From contig JAKSTJ010000022.1 in assembly GCA_024402635.1 (NCBI GenBank), forward strand, positions 1-42,674: a stretch of 42,674 bases of DNA. Direction: 5' to 3'. Source of the DNA: Treponema sp. Lineage in GTDB: Bacteria > Spirochaetota > Spirochaetia > Treponematales > Treponemataceae. Positions 24,501 through 31,768 of this stretch are shown here, piece after piece. The number at the start of each line of letters is the position of its first letter. Position 1 is the first letter of the stretch. Below the pieces are notes generated by a model. That model ran no database searches and was not told the origin of the DNA. It saw only the letters and a list, made by a program, of their open reading frames with translations. The translations under genes and the position numbers were made by a program.

Positions 24501-24801
24501 CATCACATCCATCTGCGTAAGTAATAGTAATCCAGCTTAAAGAATTAAAAGACTGGCTGTCTACACCCTTAAAATGAGGTAAAGTTACTACACCCTCTTC
24601 AAGAATTTTTGTAACATCCTGTTCAACATCTTCTGCACTTGCTCCAGGATATACTGTCATTACAATTGCCTGAGGCATGGAAATATCAACCATAAATTCT
24701 GTAGACATTCCTGAAACAGAATAAAAACCAAAAACTGCCAGTACTATGAGAAAAATTGAAATAATAATTGGGTGTTTAACTGAGAATTCCGAAATCTTCA
24801 A
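21583..24801 (-). CDS. RND-family efflux pump, inner-membrane transporter (AcrB-like)
   Basis: 1072 residues with the RND layout of two repeats, each with six membrane helices and a large periplasmic loop. Recognisable parts: N-terminal helix with PIIISIFLIVLAVFGFYSV, YPGASAEDVEQDVTKILEE, TM4 region ISLGMVVDGSSVMLDQIYR, IGIAFIPSTDSGDFF-like start of repeat 2, and TM10 region GVVVNNGIILVDYINQLRKE. In TM4 the second Asp of the AcrB proton-relay pair is Gly and the TM10 Lys is Asn, as in many non-enterobacterial RND proteins (the Gly is less common). Starts with TTG at 24801 behind AGGAA. Works with the upstream adaptor and downstream TolC; substrate unknown. Confidence 0.93.
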   Translation of the reverse strand: MKISEFSVKHPIIISIFLIVLAVFGFYSVSGMSTEFMVDISMPQAIVMTVYPGASAEDVEQDVTKILEEGVVTLPHFKGVDSQSFNSLSWITITYADGCDAYDQLVELRNRISQLKDDLPDGIQEPIALVGGMSMLPVISFSVEAGQDAGRVTDFIKKELTPRITQIDGVSEVQVEGEKELQVDIKLNVDELTSKGISVASVYQVLSYGNTTLPLGSASYENREIQVRYSGGFNSIEDISNLPVGVADGTNIIRLSDVASVELSYPEETYHVTDGTNPLTIVSITKRNDGDTVTICKKVKKVLESITEETNGAVSFHIISDDSRQVGASLKTVITSGIMGIIFAVLVIFLFLADWRATLTISLSIPLCILFSLIGLKVMGISLNLMSLSGLVISLGMVVDGSSVMLDQIYRYYKQRKSGSGEMIYTVNQAIYKGWDEVAASILASAATTIVCYVPIALLSGLIGKILHAVALTIIMAIFASFVVAIVIVPYLLKLLLKDSGPKIRNKPRRFDIVMDKIESGYRKLLNVALKNKLLVVVASILLLIFSGFIALRLGIAFIPSTDSGDFFIAMDLPIGTTIEETEAKMEVAEKLLYKYVPEIDNVVFYVGRSNTKGIAAQANPESGYAHVVLVPVAQRKRDIHDIMLQMQEIWSSVIPDSKITVANGGFDKLVSYVSGGGGYGLTLISEDMNALYETASNLRDFLATDPEVVTAKLDTDFDTSTMVIDMSQEYLSSLGITSYEAGITSAILFRGLDAGRYKDIESGNRFKVHLSSDIADNNITEDTISNVHIVTSNGRKVSFANLSNIRVEKSISQINHSDRAKTITVSATLVSENTSGVSSRVNQYLSKNPLPNGIKTKSGGIMALIGDMVAPMVTAILIAIFLVYIVMALQFERFKQPLLIMMTIPFCFIGVILGLMIFGSTLNLLSLLGLVSLSGVVVNNGIILVDYINQLRKERRLEIAKQSGFKDRDDEWHVVLTPDEEEKLLHDSVADGAASRIKPILITTLTTLLGDIPMAVASGEGAEIYAPMGQAIVGGLITSTLITLLLIPVLYYMTERKSALKQSEKEKKFLK

Positions 24802-24816
24802 AATATATTCCTGTTT

Positions 24817-25917
24817 CTAATCTTCAATACCATGCTCTTTTAAAGCGTCACTATATAATCTGACTCTTTGTCCATCAAAAATAAAGTTCTGTCCATCAAT
24901 AACAAAGAAAGTATCTTTAAATTCTGATGGAACAATAAAATTCAAACCATCATCAGGAGTTTTTTCAGGTTTAATAAAATGAACAGTCTGATTTTCTGAA
25001 TCATATGTATAATAACTTCCGTCCAGTTTTTTTACCTGCATTGGGAGTGTATAAACATTTTTATGAGTTTTATAAGCAACCTGAACTTTTACATACATAC
25101 CAGGTCTAAAACGCTGGCCAGGTTCATTTAAAAGACAAATAACTTCAAAATTCTTACTTTCAGGAGAAACGTATGGCGCAATATTTTTAATTGTGGCTGA
25201 AGTTACAGCATCTTCAAACATATCTCCAGAAGAAGGACGGGTAACTTTTACTTCCAGTTTTTCCCGATCCATTGTAAAAAGATCAAAATATTTTTCAGGA
25301 ACCTTAAGACGAACTACCTGTGTTGAAAGATCCGCAAGAACAGCAATTGGAGCGGTGGTTGTACCAATTCCACCAACTGACTGATCTGCAATTAAAACTG
25401 TACCAGAAACTGGAGCTTTAACTAAAGTATATCCTACCTGAAGTTTAGCCAGATTATACTGAGCAGTTGTAGCATCATATTGTGCTCTTGCATTATCATA
25501 ATTCTGCTGAGTTGTAGCACCGGCTTTATAAAGATTTTTAACTCGGTCAAAAGTTCCTGCCGCTGCCTGATATGCTGCTTTTGCCTGAAGCATTTGCTGT
25601 CTGTATGGAGCATCATCAATTCTTGCAATTAAAGTATCTTTTTCAACAAAGTCCCCTGCTTTTACAGGATATTCCATAATTGTTCCAGCAACAAAAGGCA
25701 CAACAGGAATCATGGAATCTGCTTCTACATAACCGCTTATATTAATAGATTCAATCAAATCCTGTTGAACTGGCTTTTGAACAACAACTGTTGGTAAATT
25801 TTCTGCCTTCTGTTCAACCTTTTTTTTACCTGTAAGAAGAATAATTAATAAAACAAAAACAATAAGGATTGCAATGGCAATAATAATTTTCAATATTTTT
25901 TTTGAAGCTGCTTTCAT
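24817..25917 (-). CDS. RND efflux periplasmic adaptor (membrane fusion protein)
   Basis: 366 residues. An N-terminal membrane anchor (ILKIIIAIAILIVFVLLIIL) precedes the lipoyl/barrel-sandwich halves: GYVEADSMIPVVPFVAGTIM, YPVKAGDFVEKDTLIARID, then a short helical hairpin (YRQQMLQAKAAYQAAAGTFD ... QYDATTAQYNLAKLQ) and VGYTLVKAPVSGTVLIADQS. Beta-barrel and membrane-proximal segments follow. It bridges the RND pump and TolC. First gene of the MFP-RND-lipoprotein-TolC operon; the ATG has no good ribosome site. The region upstream to 26086 is shared with a divergent gene pair. Confidence 0.92.
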   Translation of the reverse strand: MKAASKKILKIIIAIAILIVFVLLIILLTGKKKVEQKAENLPTVVVQKPVQQDLIESINISGYVEADSMIPVVPFVAGTIMEYPVKAGDFVEKDTLIARIDDAPYRQQMLQAKAAYQAAAGTFDRVKNLYKAGATTQQNYDNARAQYDATTAQYNLAKLQVGYTLVKAPVSGTVLIADQSVGGIGTTTAPIAVLADLSTQVVRLKVPEKYFDLFTMDREKLEVKVTRPSSGDMFEDAVTSATIKNIAPYVSPESKNFEVICLLNEPGQRFRPGMYVKVQVAYKTHKNVYTLPMQVKKLDGSYYTYDSENQTVHFIKPEKTPDDGLNFIVPSEFKDTFFVIDGQNFIFDGQRVRLYSDALKEHGIED

Positions 25918-26051
25918 AATTATTTTGAATTTATCAATTTATTTTGATTTTGAAAATAAATAAACTCTAAATTATCGAAAAAAAAATAACAATTTTTTAT
26001 TCTTTTTATTTGAACGGTTTTCCTTTATTCTTTCTATGTTTAACTAAAAAT

Positions 26052-26080
26052 TTGCCTGTCTTATATTTTCATTATATAAT
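26052..26080 (+). promoter_or_regulatory. Promoter placing the transcript start at the ATG (leaderless)
   Basis: TTGCCT (26052-26057) and TATAAT (26075-26080) are 17 bases apart, and the ATG of the next gene begins 7 bases after the -10 box, where transcription would start. No ribosome site exists before this ATG. Confidence 0.65.
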
Positions 26081-26086
26081 AATTTT

Positions 26087-26713
26087 ATGAGTGATAAGAG
26101 TTTTAGTTCAATTATTAGTGGAATTATTTCAGCTGCAGTACTTATTGTTTTAATTGGTATTGGTGTTACAACATGTATTTCTAAAAATCAGGATGATAAG
26201 ATTCAGGTTCTGGAAAAAAATATTACTGAACTTAAAGAAGAATATATTCCAGTAAGATTTGTAAAAACAACTAAACAAAATAAGATTTATGTAAATGTTT
26301 CTTTCTATAACAAGGAAGATAAAAAAATTGGAACTAAAAAAATAACTTTCCAGCACGGAAATGAAATTTTCTTTGATTTTAAAACTGTAACAATTAACTC
26401 AAATGTCACAATCTTTTTCCCATACATGATTTTTACAGATATGATTGCTCCTGAAAACGGAGAAAAATTATACGACGAATATTCAAAATCTACAGATCAG
26501 CAGAAACTTTATAATTTTGATGATAAAGAAGTTTTAAATCTTGTAAACGAATATTTTAGAAAAATTATTAACAATGAACCTTTTGATACAGATACTGTAA
26601 AAGGAAGTGGTGTTCACGATTTAGCAGGAATCAGAAGCTTTGTTGATGGTAAAACTTATGAAATTGTCTGCCATAATAAAACTGGTGGAATTGAAATTGT
26701 AGAGGAAAAATAA
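26087..26713 (+). CDS. Membrane-anchored protein of unknown function, paralogue A
   Basis: 208 residues. Residues 8-30 form one membrane helix (IISGIISAAVLIVLIGIGVT), followed by a short coiled coil (DDKIQVLEKNITELKEEY) and a soluble beta domain (FVKTTKQNKIYVNVSFYNKE, ITFQHGNEIFFDFKTVTI, VTIFFPYMIFTDMIAPENG). The same order of anchor, coiled coil, strand pairs and FPYxxFxxxIxPxNG is seen in the next gene, so the two are tandem paralogues. No family recognised. The transcript is probably leaderless. Function unknown; the soluble domain should face the periplasm. Confidence 0.7.
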   Translation: MSDKSFSSIISGIISAAVLIVLIGIGVTTCISKNQDDKIQVLEKNITELKEEYIPVRFVKTTKQNKIYVNVSFYNKEDKKIGTKKITFQHGNEIFFDFKTVTINSNVTIFFPYMIFTDMIAPENGEKLYDEYSKSTDQQKLYNFDDKEVLNLVNEYFRKIINNEPFDTDTVKGSGVHDLAGIRSFVDGKTYEIVCHNKTGGIEIVEEK

Positions 26714-27606
26714 TGGACGAAAACTTTCCAATCATAGGCGTATTTTTATCAATAATCACAAGTGTTTTAGACTTTATTTTACCAGCCGTTTTAATTCTTT
26801 GTGGAATCGGATTAGTTTATATAATTTTCTATGTAATTGAACAGAAACTTACATCTGACAATAAAGTATTAAAATTGATTGGTGCAGGCTTTGCAAATTG
26901 CTGCAGTCTTGCATTAAAAAATCTTCATATCATCATAATTTCTGTGATAGTAATTGGATGTTTAAATTATATTCTTGTTTTCGGAAATAATATTGTAAAT
27001 ATATATAACAAGCAGCAGAAAATAAAAGAACTGTCTCTGGTTGTAAAAAATTTAAGCCGTGAAAAAACAGTTGCTGAAATCACTCTGTTAAAAAGAGAAG
27101 GTGACGATTCTTACTATAAAGTAATTGTTTTTGATAATGTTGCCGGTGAAAAAGTTTACGAAAATAATATTCATCTTAAAGGTAAAAAATTATATGTAGA
27201 TTCAATCGTTTTGAACTTTGAATATTCAGAAATTGAATCGGGAAATAAAAATAATATTGCCTTCCCATACAGAGTTTTCTCAGAAAAAATCGAACCTGTA
27301 AACGGTATTCTTCTAAAAACATTGTATCAGGATGAAAATGATGAAGTCCTCCAGACAGAAAGTCAGAGTGCTTTAGGATTATCAGAAGAAACTTATAGAC
27401 AAAGAGCAGCGGAATTAATTGAAATCGTAAAAGATCCTGCAAAAAGCCGTGAAATGGGTATTAGAAGCAGCCATGGAGCATATGCAGAAATTCCAGATTC
27501 AGCCCGGGAAAATGATGTTTATATAATCAAAGTTGAAAATACTGGCGGACTTAGCTGTTCAATGTCTAAAATGAATTACGAAGACAGATTGCTTGCTGAA
27601 GAATAA
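26713..27606 (+). CDS. Membrane protein of unknown function, paralogue B
   Basis: 297 residues, start overlapping the previous stop by one base (TAATG). Two or three membrane helices in residues 1-95 (ITSVLDFILPAVLILCGIGL, IIIISVIVIGCLNYILVFGN) are followed by a coiled coil (IYNKQQKIKELSLVVKNLSR) and a beta domain like that of the preceding protein, with FPYRVFSEKIEPVNG. It ends in IKVENTGGLSCSMSKMNYED. The 3' end overlaps the convergent MATE gene by 31 bases. Together they form a two-gene operon, probably a membrane complex; no known function. Confidence 0.7.
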   Translation: MDENFPIIGVFLSIITSVLDFILPAVLILCGIGLVYIIFYVIEQKLTSDNKVLKLIGAGFANCCSLALKNLHIIIISVIVIGCLNYILVFGNNIVNIYNKQQKIKELSLVVKNLSREKTVAEITLLKREGDDSYYKVIVFDNVAGEKVYENNIHLKGKKLYVDSIVLNFEYSEIESGNKNNIAFPYRVFSEKIEPVNGILLKTLYQDENDEVLQTESQSALGLSEETYRQRAAELIEIVKDPAKSREMGIRSSHGAYAEIPDSARENDVYIIKVENTGGLSCSMSKMNYEDRLLAEE

Positions 27607-28961
27607 TTCATTTCTTTCATCAATTTTTTAAGAACAAATAAAGCAATAATACTCATTAAGATTTCAGCACAGCAGGTTGAATATGCCAGACCAAAAAGTC
27701 CAAATGCTTTGCTGAAAATCAGAATAAATGGTATTTCAAATAATGCTTTTCTTAAAATTGAAAAAACAAATGCATGGCGGCCAAATCCAAAGGATTGAGA
27801 TATTCCTACAACAACAAAATCTACACACATAAATGGAAGACTTAATCCAAATCCTTTTAAGAATCGTGAACCGATAGAAATAATTTCTTCACTGTTCATA
27901 AAAAAGCCTACCAGTTGTTTTGAAGCAAAAATGTAAATTAGAAGAACAACTGCAAGAGCAGTTAAAGTTATCTGAAAAATTTTCTTAATAGAATCTTTTA
28001 CTCTAACAATATTTTTACTTGCATAATTGTATCCGATTAAAGGCATAACACCCTGACTAAAACCAAAAATAATTTGAATTGGCAGCTGATTTAATTTGTT
28101 TACAATTCCAATTGAAGCAACTGCAGCAGTTCCGAAAACGGCCGCAATATTATTAAAAATTGCCATTGAAATAACATTTAAATTATTCTGCACAACACCA
28201 GGAAATCCAACTGCAAAAATATTCTTTAAAACATCAGCCTTAAAACTAATATTTTTTGGATTAACACTAACATAAGTTTTTCCATGAAGTATAATCAGAA
28301 GAATAATAAAATAACTTAATGCAAAACAATTTGAAATAAAGGTTGCAAGTCCTGCTCCTGCAGCACCTAGATTTAATCCGAATGGTAAAATAAAGAATGG
28401 ATCAAGAATTATATTCAATAAACAACCACTAATTGCACCAATGCTTGCATGAATAGAACGACCTTCTGCCCGAAGAATAAAACTGAATAAAATATTCATA
28501 ATTCCAGGTACAGCACCAGCCCCTACAGTCCAGAATAAATAATCCTTAGTTGCAGAAAATGTATCTTCTCCAGTACCAAGAATATAAAGAATCTGTTTAG
28601 AAAAACTTAAGGTAATAACTGATAATAAAATAGAAAAGAATAAACCAAAATATATTCCAGTAGCAGAAGCTTTTTTTACATTATCATATTCTTTTAAGCC
28701 TAATTTACGGCTCATTAAACTGGATGCCCCTACTCCAAATAAATTGGTAATTGCATAAAATAATGTCATGGCAGGAGCAACAAAAGTAACAGCCGCGTTT
28801 TCAACAGGATTATTCAGTTTTCCAACAAAGAAAGTATCAGACAAATTATAAACAATAGAAACAATGGAACTGATAATCATTGGGATTGTTAATGTAAAAA
28901 TTGCCTTTGTTACAGGCATTTTCTCAAAAAGTTCTTCTTTTGAAGAGGCATTGTTTTTCAT
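27576..28961 (-). CDS. MATE-family multidrug/sodium antiporter
   Basis: 461 residues with 12 predicted membrane helices in two similar halves, of the MepA/NorM class: PMIISSIVSIVYNLSDTFFV, GVGASSLMSRKLG, LNIILDPFFILPFGLNLGAA in repeat 1, and GFSQGVMPLIGYNYASKN in repeat 2. Probable cation-coupled drug exporter; substrate unknown. No ribosome site before the ATG; a TAAAAT box ends 6 bases before it, so the transcript could also be leaderless, though the -35 is poor. The 3' end overlaps a convergent gene. Confidence 0.92.
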   Translation of the reverse strand: MKNNASSKEELFEKMPVTKAIFTLTIPMIISSIVSIVYNLSDTFFVGKLNNPVENAAVTFVAPAMTLFYAITNLFGVGASSLMSRKLGLKEYDNVKKASATGIYFGLFFSILLSVITLSFSKQILYILGTGEDTFSATKDYLFWTVGAGAVPGIMNILFSFILRAEGRSIHASIGAISGCLLNIILDPFFILPFGLNLGAAGAGLATFISNCFALSYFIILLIILHGKTYVSVNPKNISFKADVLKNIFAVGFPGVVQNNLNVISMAIFNNIAAVFGTAAVASIGIVNKLNQLPIQIIFGFSQGVMPLIGYNYASKNIVRVKDSIKKIFQITLTALAVVLLIYIFASKQLVGFFMNSEEIISIGSRFLKGFGLSLPFMCVDFVVVGISQSFGFGRHAFVFSILRKALFEIPFILIFSKAFGLFGLAYSTCCAEILMSIIALFVLKKLMKEMNYSSASNLSS

Positions 28962-29051
28962 AAGTTTATTTTAGCGGTTGAAATAATTTATGAAAAGAGT
29001 GACAGATAAAAATCTAATCTCTACAATTAATTAATATCTGAATTAAACTTC

Positions 29052-29807
29052 TCATTTCAAGAGACCAGATTTTTCAATCCATAATGCAACGCCGTCTTCA
29101 TCATTAGAAGCAGTAAAATCCTTTGCAACTGAAGAAGCCTGAGGAATTGCATTTTTTACTGTTACCCCTATTCCACACCATTTTAAAGACTCAATATCAT
29201 CATTATCATCACCAAAATAAACTGCATCTTCAGGACCAATTTCAAAAGCTTCAAGCATTGCCTTAACACCGTTTAATTTTGTGGCAGTTTTACTCATTAT
29301 CTGAAAAAGAGTTCCCACAGCAACCGAAAAATAAGAGTCCTCTGTAATAAGGGAATTAATATGTTCGTTCAAATCTACCTTTTCATTGCTAACAAGAATT
29401 TTGAAAACTGAACCACAGTCATCTGGAATTTCAGGAAAACAATCTGTTACTATGGGAGCCCATTCAGGAATATCAACATTTGCATAAATTCCTCTGGAAG
29501 TTTCCATTGAAATTATACAACCTGGAATCTGAAGAAAATCCTTAAGCATTTTTTTAGCTGATTCATAAGGAATACTGTAATCAATAGAAGAATTGTTTAT
29601 AAAAGTTCTTGCACCATTTAAAGTTGCTACTGAATCCGGATGCAATAATTCTTCGTATTGAGTGATTGCTCGTCTTGGGCGTGCTGTTGCAAACATCACT
29701 TTTACACCATTTTCCTGAAGTTTATTAAAAACTTGAACTGTTTTTTCCGAAACAGATTTATCAGTTCTGAGTAAAGTTCTGTCCAAATCTGTTATAATTG
29801 CTTTCAA
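29052..29807 (-). CDS. HAD-superfamily hydrolase, Cof type
   Basis: 251 residues. Motif I is DLDRTLL (Asp nucleophile and Asp acid/base at residues 7 and 9), motif II ATARP, and motif IV VYFGDDNDDIESLKWCGIGV; the cap is of the C2 (Cof) type, and KDFTASNDEDGVALWIEK is the usual end. These proteins dephosphorylate sugar phosphates, flavin precursors or similar metabolites; the substrate cannot be told from sequence. Starts with TTG at 29807 behind GGAGAG 5 bases upstream. Same strand as, and 90 bases upstream of, the MATE gene, so the two may be co-transcribed. Confidence 0.9.
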   Translation of the reverse strand: MKAIITDLDRTLLRTDKSVSEKTVQVFNKLQENGVKVMFATARPRRAITQYEELLHPDSVATLNGARTFINNSSIDYSIPYESAKKMLKDFLQIPGCIISMETSRGIYANVDIPEWAPIVTDCFPEIPDDCGSVFKILVSNEKVDLNEHINSLITEDSYFSVAVGTLFQIMSKTATKLNGVKAMLEAFEIGPEDAVYFGDDNDDIESLKWCGIGVTVKNAIPQASSVAKDFTASNDEDGVALWIEKSGLLK

Positions 29808-30027
29808 TTTTTCTCTCCAATCACTTTTCTTTTTTTATTTACTTTCCATTATTTATCACAATCTGATTTTTTTCTATAAACTTCTGCTTTTTTTTGTATA
29901 AATGGGAAATTCTACCTAAAATTCTACCTTAATTCCACGACCTGTCGATTTACGTAGAGTTCTACCTATGTTATGCTTAAACTATCCAAGGCCAAGGAAC
30001 TAATAAAATCTAATTCAGGAGAAGAGT
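29808..30027 (+). promoter_or_regulatory. Promoter region of the HTH-FliM gene with three TTCTACCT repeats
   Basis: The octamer TTCTACCT occurs at 29910-29917, 29922-29929 and 29960-29967, all in the same direction. The third lies in the spacer of a plausible promoter, TTTACG (17 bases) TATGCT, and is half of the inverted repeat GTAGA-GT-TCTAC. A good ribosome site, AGGAGAAGAG, precedes the ATG at 30028. Likely binding sites of a regulator, possibly the product itself. Confidence 0.5.
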
Positions 30028-31371
30028 ATGAACGCAATACAAACTGGAAAACTAATCTATCAATTAAGGACAGACAAAAATCTGACTCAAAAACAACTGG
30101 CCGATTTAATCAATGTAAGCGATAAAGCTGTTTCAAAATGGGAAAGAGGCGACGGATGCCCTGATGTTTCAATTATCCCAATTCTGGCCAATACACTGGA
30201 AGTTGATGTTGAAAGCATTATGAATGGTGTCCTTAGCGAAGAAATGATGAATAAAATCATTGGCAATCCTCCAGAAGTTTCTGTTACAGGAAAACGAGTA
30301 AAGATCTATGACTTTTGCCGCCCAGACAAATGGAGCAAGAATCAGATGAGAATTATGTGCAACTTATTTGAAAAGGTTTGTACTAAACTCAGTTCCGATT
30401 TTGCAACTATGAGCACATTCTCCTGCAATATAAAAATCGCCTGTGTGGACCAGCTTACAAACATTGAATTCCAGCGTTCTATTCCAAACAGCTGCTTTAT
30501 CAGCGATTACAGTTATAATCAGGGTGGCTTTGTTATCGAAATTGATCCTGAATTTGGAAAAGCACTTTTAAAACAGAATCCTCAAACTTTCCCTGATATA
30601 CAGATTTTTGATTTAGATGTAATGAAACATTACTTCACCGACAAAATCACCGAAGAAATCTTTAACAGCATTTTTGAACGTTTTTCTACCATAAAAGAGC
30701 TGACTCCACAGGAACGAACTGCCATTCAACTGCCATTTTCTTCCTACACTACATATCTTGGAAGTCTTTTGCAGGCTCCAAATCAAATGTGTATGCTGAT
30801 AAGTCTGGAATGTGCAGCAGGAAATGCCCGGGGATACATCAATCTTCAGTTCAGCGATGTTTATCTTTCTACTTTGTATAATCTTAATTTTTTTGATGAC
30901 GGCTATCCAGAAGTAAAAGTTGAACAGCTTCACGACATAAAAACTCCTGCCAGAGACGAACAGCTTACAGTTGAATTTGGTCGTTTTAATGATGTAAATG
31001 TAGATCTGGAAGTTGGTAAAATTCTGATATTTGATAATAAATTTTATTCGCCTCTAAATCTGGTTTACAAAAACAAAGTAATTCATACTGGACAGGCTGT
31101 AGTAATTGATGAGAACATGGGACTACGTATTACAGACGAAAACCTGCAAAACCTCACTTACACAGAAGAAAAGTACCTTTCCGTTCAACTGGGAAACACA
31201 TTTCTTTTGCCAGAAGAAATTGAAGCTCTAAAAAAAGACAGCATCATCGAACTGAACAAAATGGCTGGTGAATTCAGTGCAGTTATTAAAAACGGACAGA
31301 TTGTTGCCTATGGTGAAATTATAGTAGCAGATGAAAACTTTGGTATAAGAATTTGCAAACTGGCAAATTAA
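30028..31371 (+). CDS. XRE helix-turn-helix protein fused to FliM and two SpoA/FliN domains
   Basis: 447 residues with an unusual composition. Residues 1-66 are an HTH_3 domain (LIYQLRTDKNLTQKQLADLI, SDKAVSKWERG, CPDVSIIPILANTL). Residues about 88-260 match the FliM middle domain: KIYDFCRPDKWSKNQMRIM, VDQLTNIEFQRSIPNSCFIS, FVIEIDPEFGKALL. Residues about 300-370 and 378-447 are two SpoA (FliM-C/FliN) domains; the second, SIIELNKMAGEFSAVIKNGQ then EIIVADENFGIRICKL, is strongly FliN-like. The CheY-binding LSQxEID peptide at the start of true FliM is absent and replaced by the HTH. So it could bind both DNA and flagellar-switch or export partners. It stands alone, not in a flagellar operon. Domain calls are firm; function is inference. 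Confidence 0.88.
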   Translation: MNAIQTGKLIYQLRTDKNLTQKQLADLINVSDKAVSKWERGDGCPDVSIIPILANTLEVDVESIMNGVLSEEMMNKIIGNPPEVSVTGKRVKIYDFCRPDKWSKNQMRIMCNLFEKVCTKLSSDFATMSTFSCNIKIACVDQLTNIEFQRSIPNSCFISDYSYNQGGFVIEIDPEFGKALLKQNPQTFPDIQIFDLDVMKHYFTDKITEEIFNSIFERFSTIKELTPQERTAIQLPFSSYTTYLGSLLQAPNQMCMLISLECAAGNARGYINLQFSDVYLSTLYNLNFFDDGYPEVKVEQLHDIKTPARDEQLTVEFGRFNDVNVDLEVGKILIFDNKFYSPLNLVYKNKVIHTGQAVVIDENMGLRITDENLQNLTYTEEKYLSVQLGNTFLLPEEIEALKKDSIIELNKMAGEFSAVIKNGQIVAYGEIIVADENFGIRICKLAN

Positions 31372-31416
31372 TTCAAAAGTTAGAGTTTATATATTTAATT
31401 TTTTACAAACTGCGGA

Positions 31417-31623
31417 ATGCCAGTCGTTTCAAGTCAATATTGGAATAACAGCCATGGTTGGGAAGCAGGAGAAGCAATAAAAGATGATGAAGGAATGCAG
31501 ACAGCCAGAACTTTAGCAAGAAATGCAAGCTTCCTCATAAAAGCCATAAACGATGCAAAAGAAAAATACGGTCTTCCTAAAATGCCTGAAGATCGTGTCT
31601 GGACAAACTTTTTCAGAGATTAA
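31417..31623 (+). pseudogene. C-terminal fragment of a flavodoxin-like NAD(P)H oxidoreductase
   Basis: 68 codons, MPVVSSQYWNNSHGWEAGEA to LPKMPEDRVWTNFFRD, that correspond to the last third of flavodoxin-fold NADPH-dependent FMN reductases (typical SQYWNxxHG, GMQTxRxLxxNxxxLIK, VWTNFIR). The preceding in-frame sequence reaches a stop within about 40 bases, so the FMN-binding N-terminus is missing and there is no ribosome site. A relic. Confidence 0.75.
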
Positions 31624-31733
31624 TAACGTCTGCGTGCATCTTGAATACTGTAATAAACCGGTTTTGGATTAAAATCTTTATCATAAAGACGGCTGGTATT
31701 TGTATCATTTATATTTGAAATCTTCAAACTCTC
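31620..31733 (-). pseudogene. C-terminal fragment resembling a GH10 xylanase
   Basis: Minus-strand frame of 37 codons ending TSRLYDKDFNPKPVYYSIQD then five residues and TAA. The pattern LYDxDFxPKPVYYSI is the usual end of glycoside hydrolase family 10 enzymes (LFDxxYxPKPAYYAI). A stop lies just upstream, so only the tail remains. Its stop codon overlaps the stop of the flavodoxin fragment on the other strand. Confidence 0.6.
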
Positions 31734-31756
31734 TTACCCATAATTAAATATTTTTA

Positions 31757-31762
31757 TATACT
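31757..31762 (+). promoter_or_regulatory. -10 box directly before the AEC gene
   Basis: TATACT ends 6 bases before the ATG at 31769, with a weak TTACCC 17 bases further up. If used, the transcript is leaderless; no ribosome site is present. Confidence 0.4.
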
Positions 31763-31768
31763 AACTTC

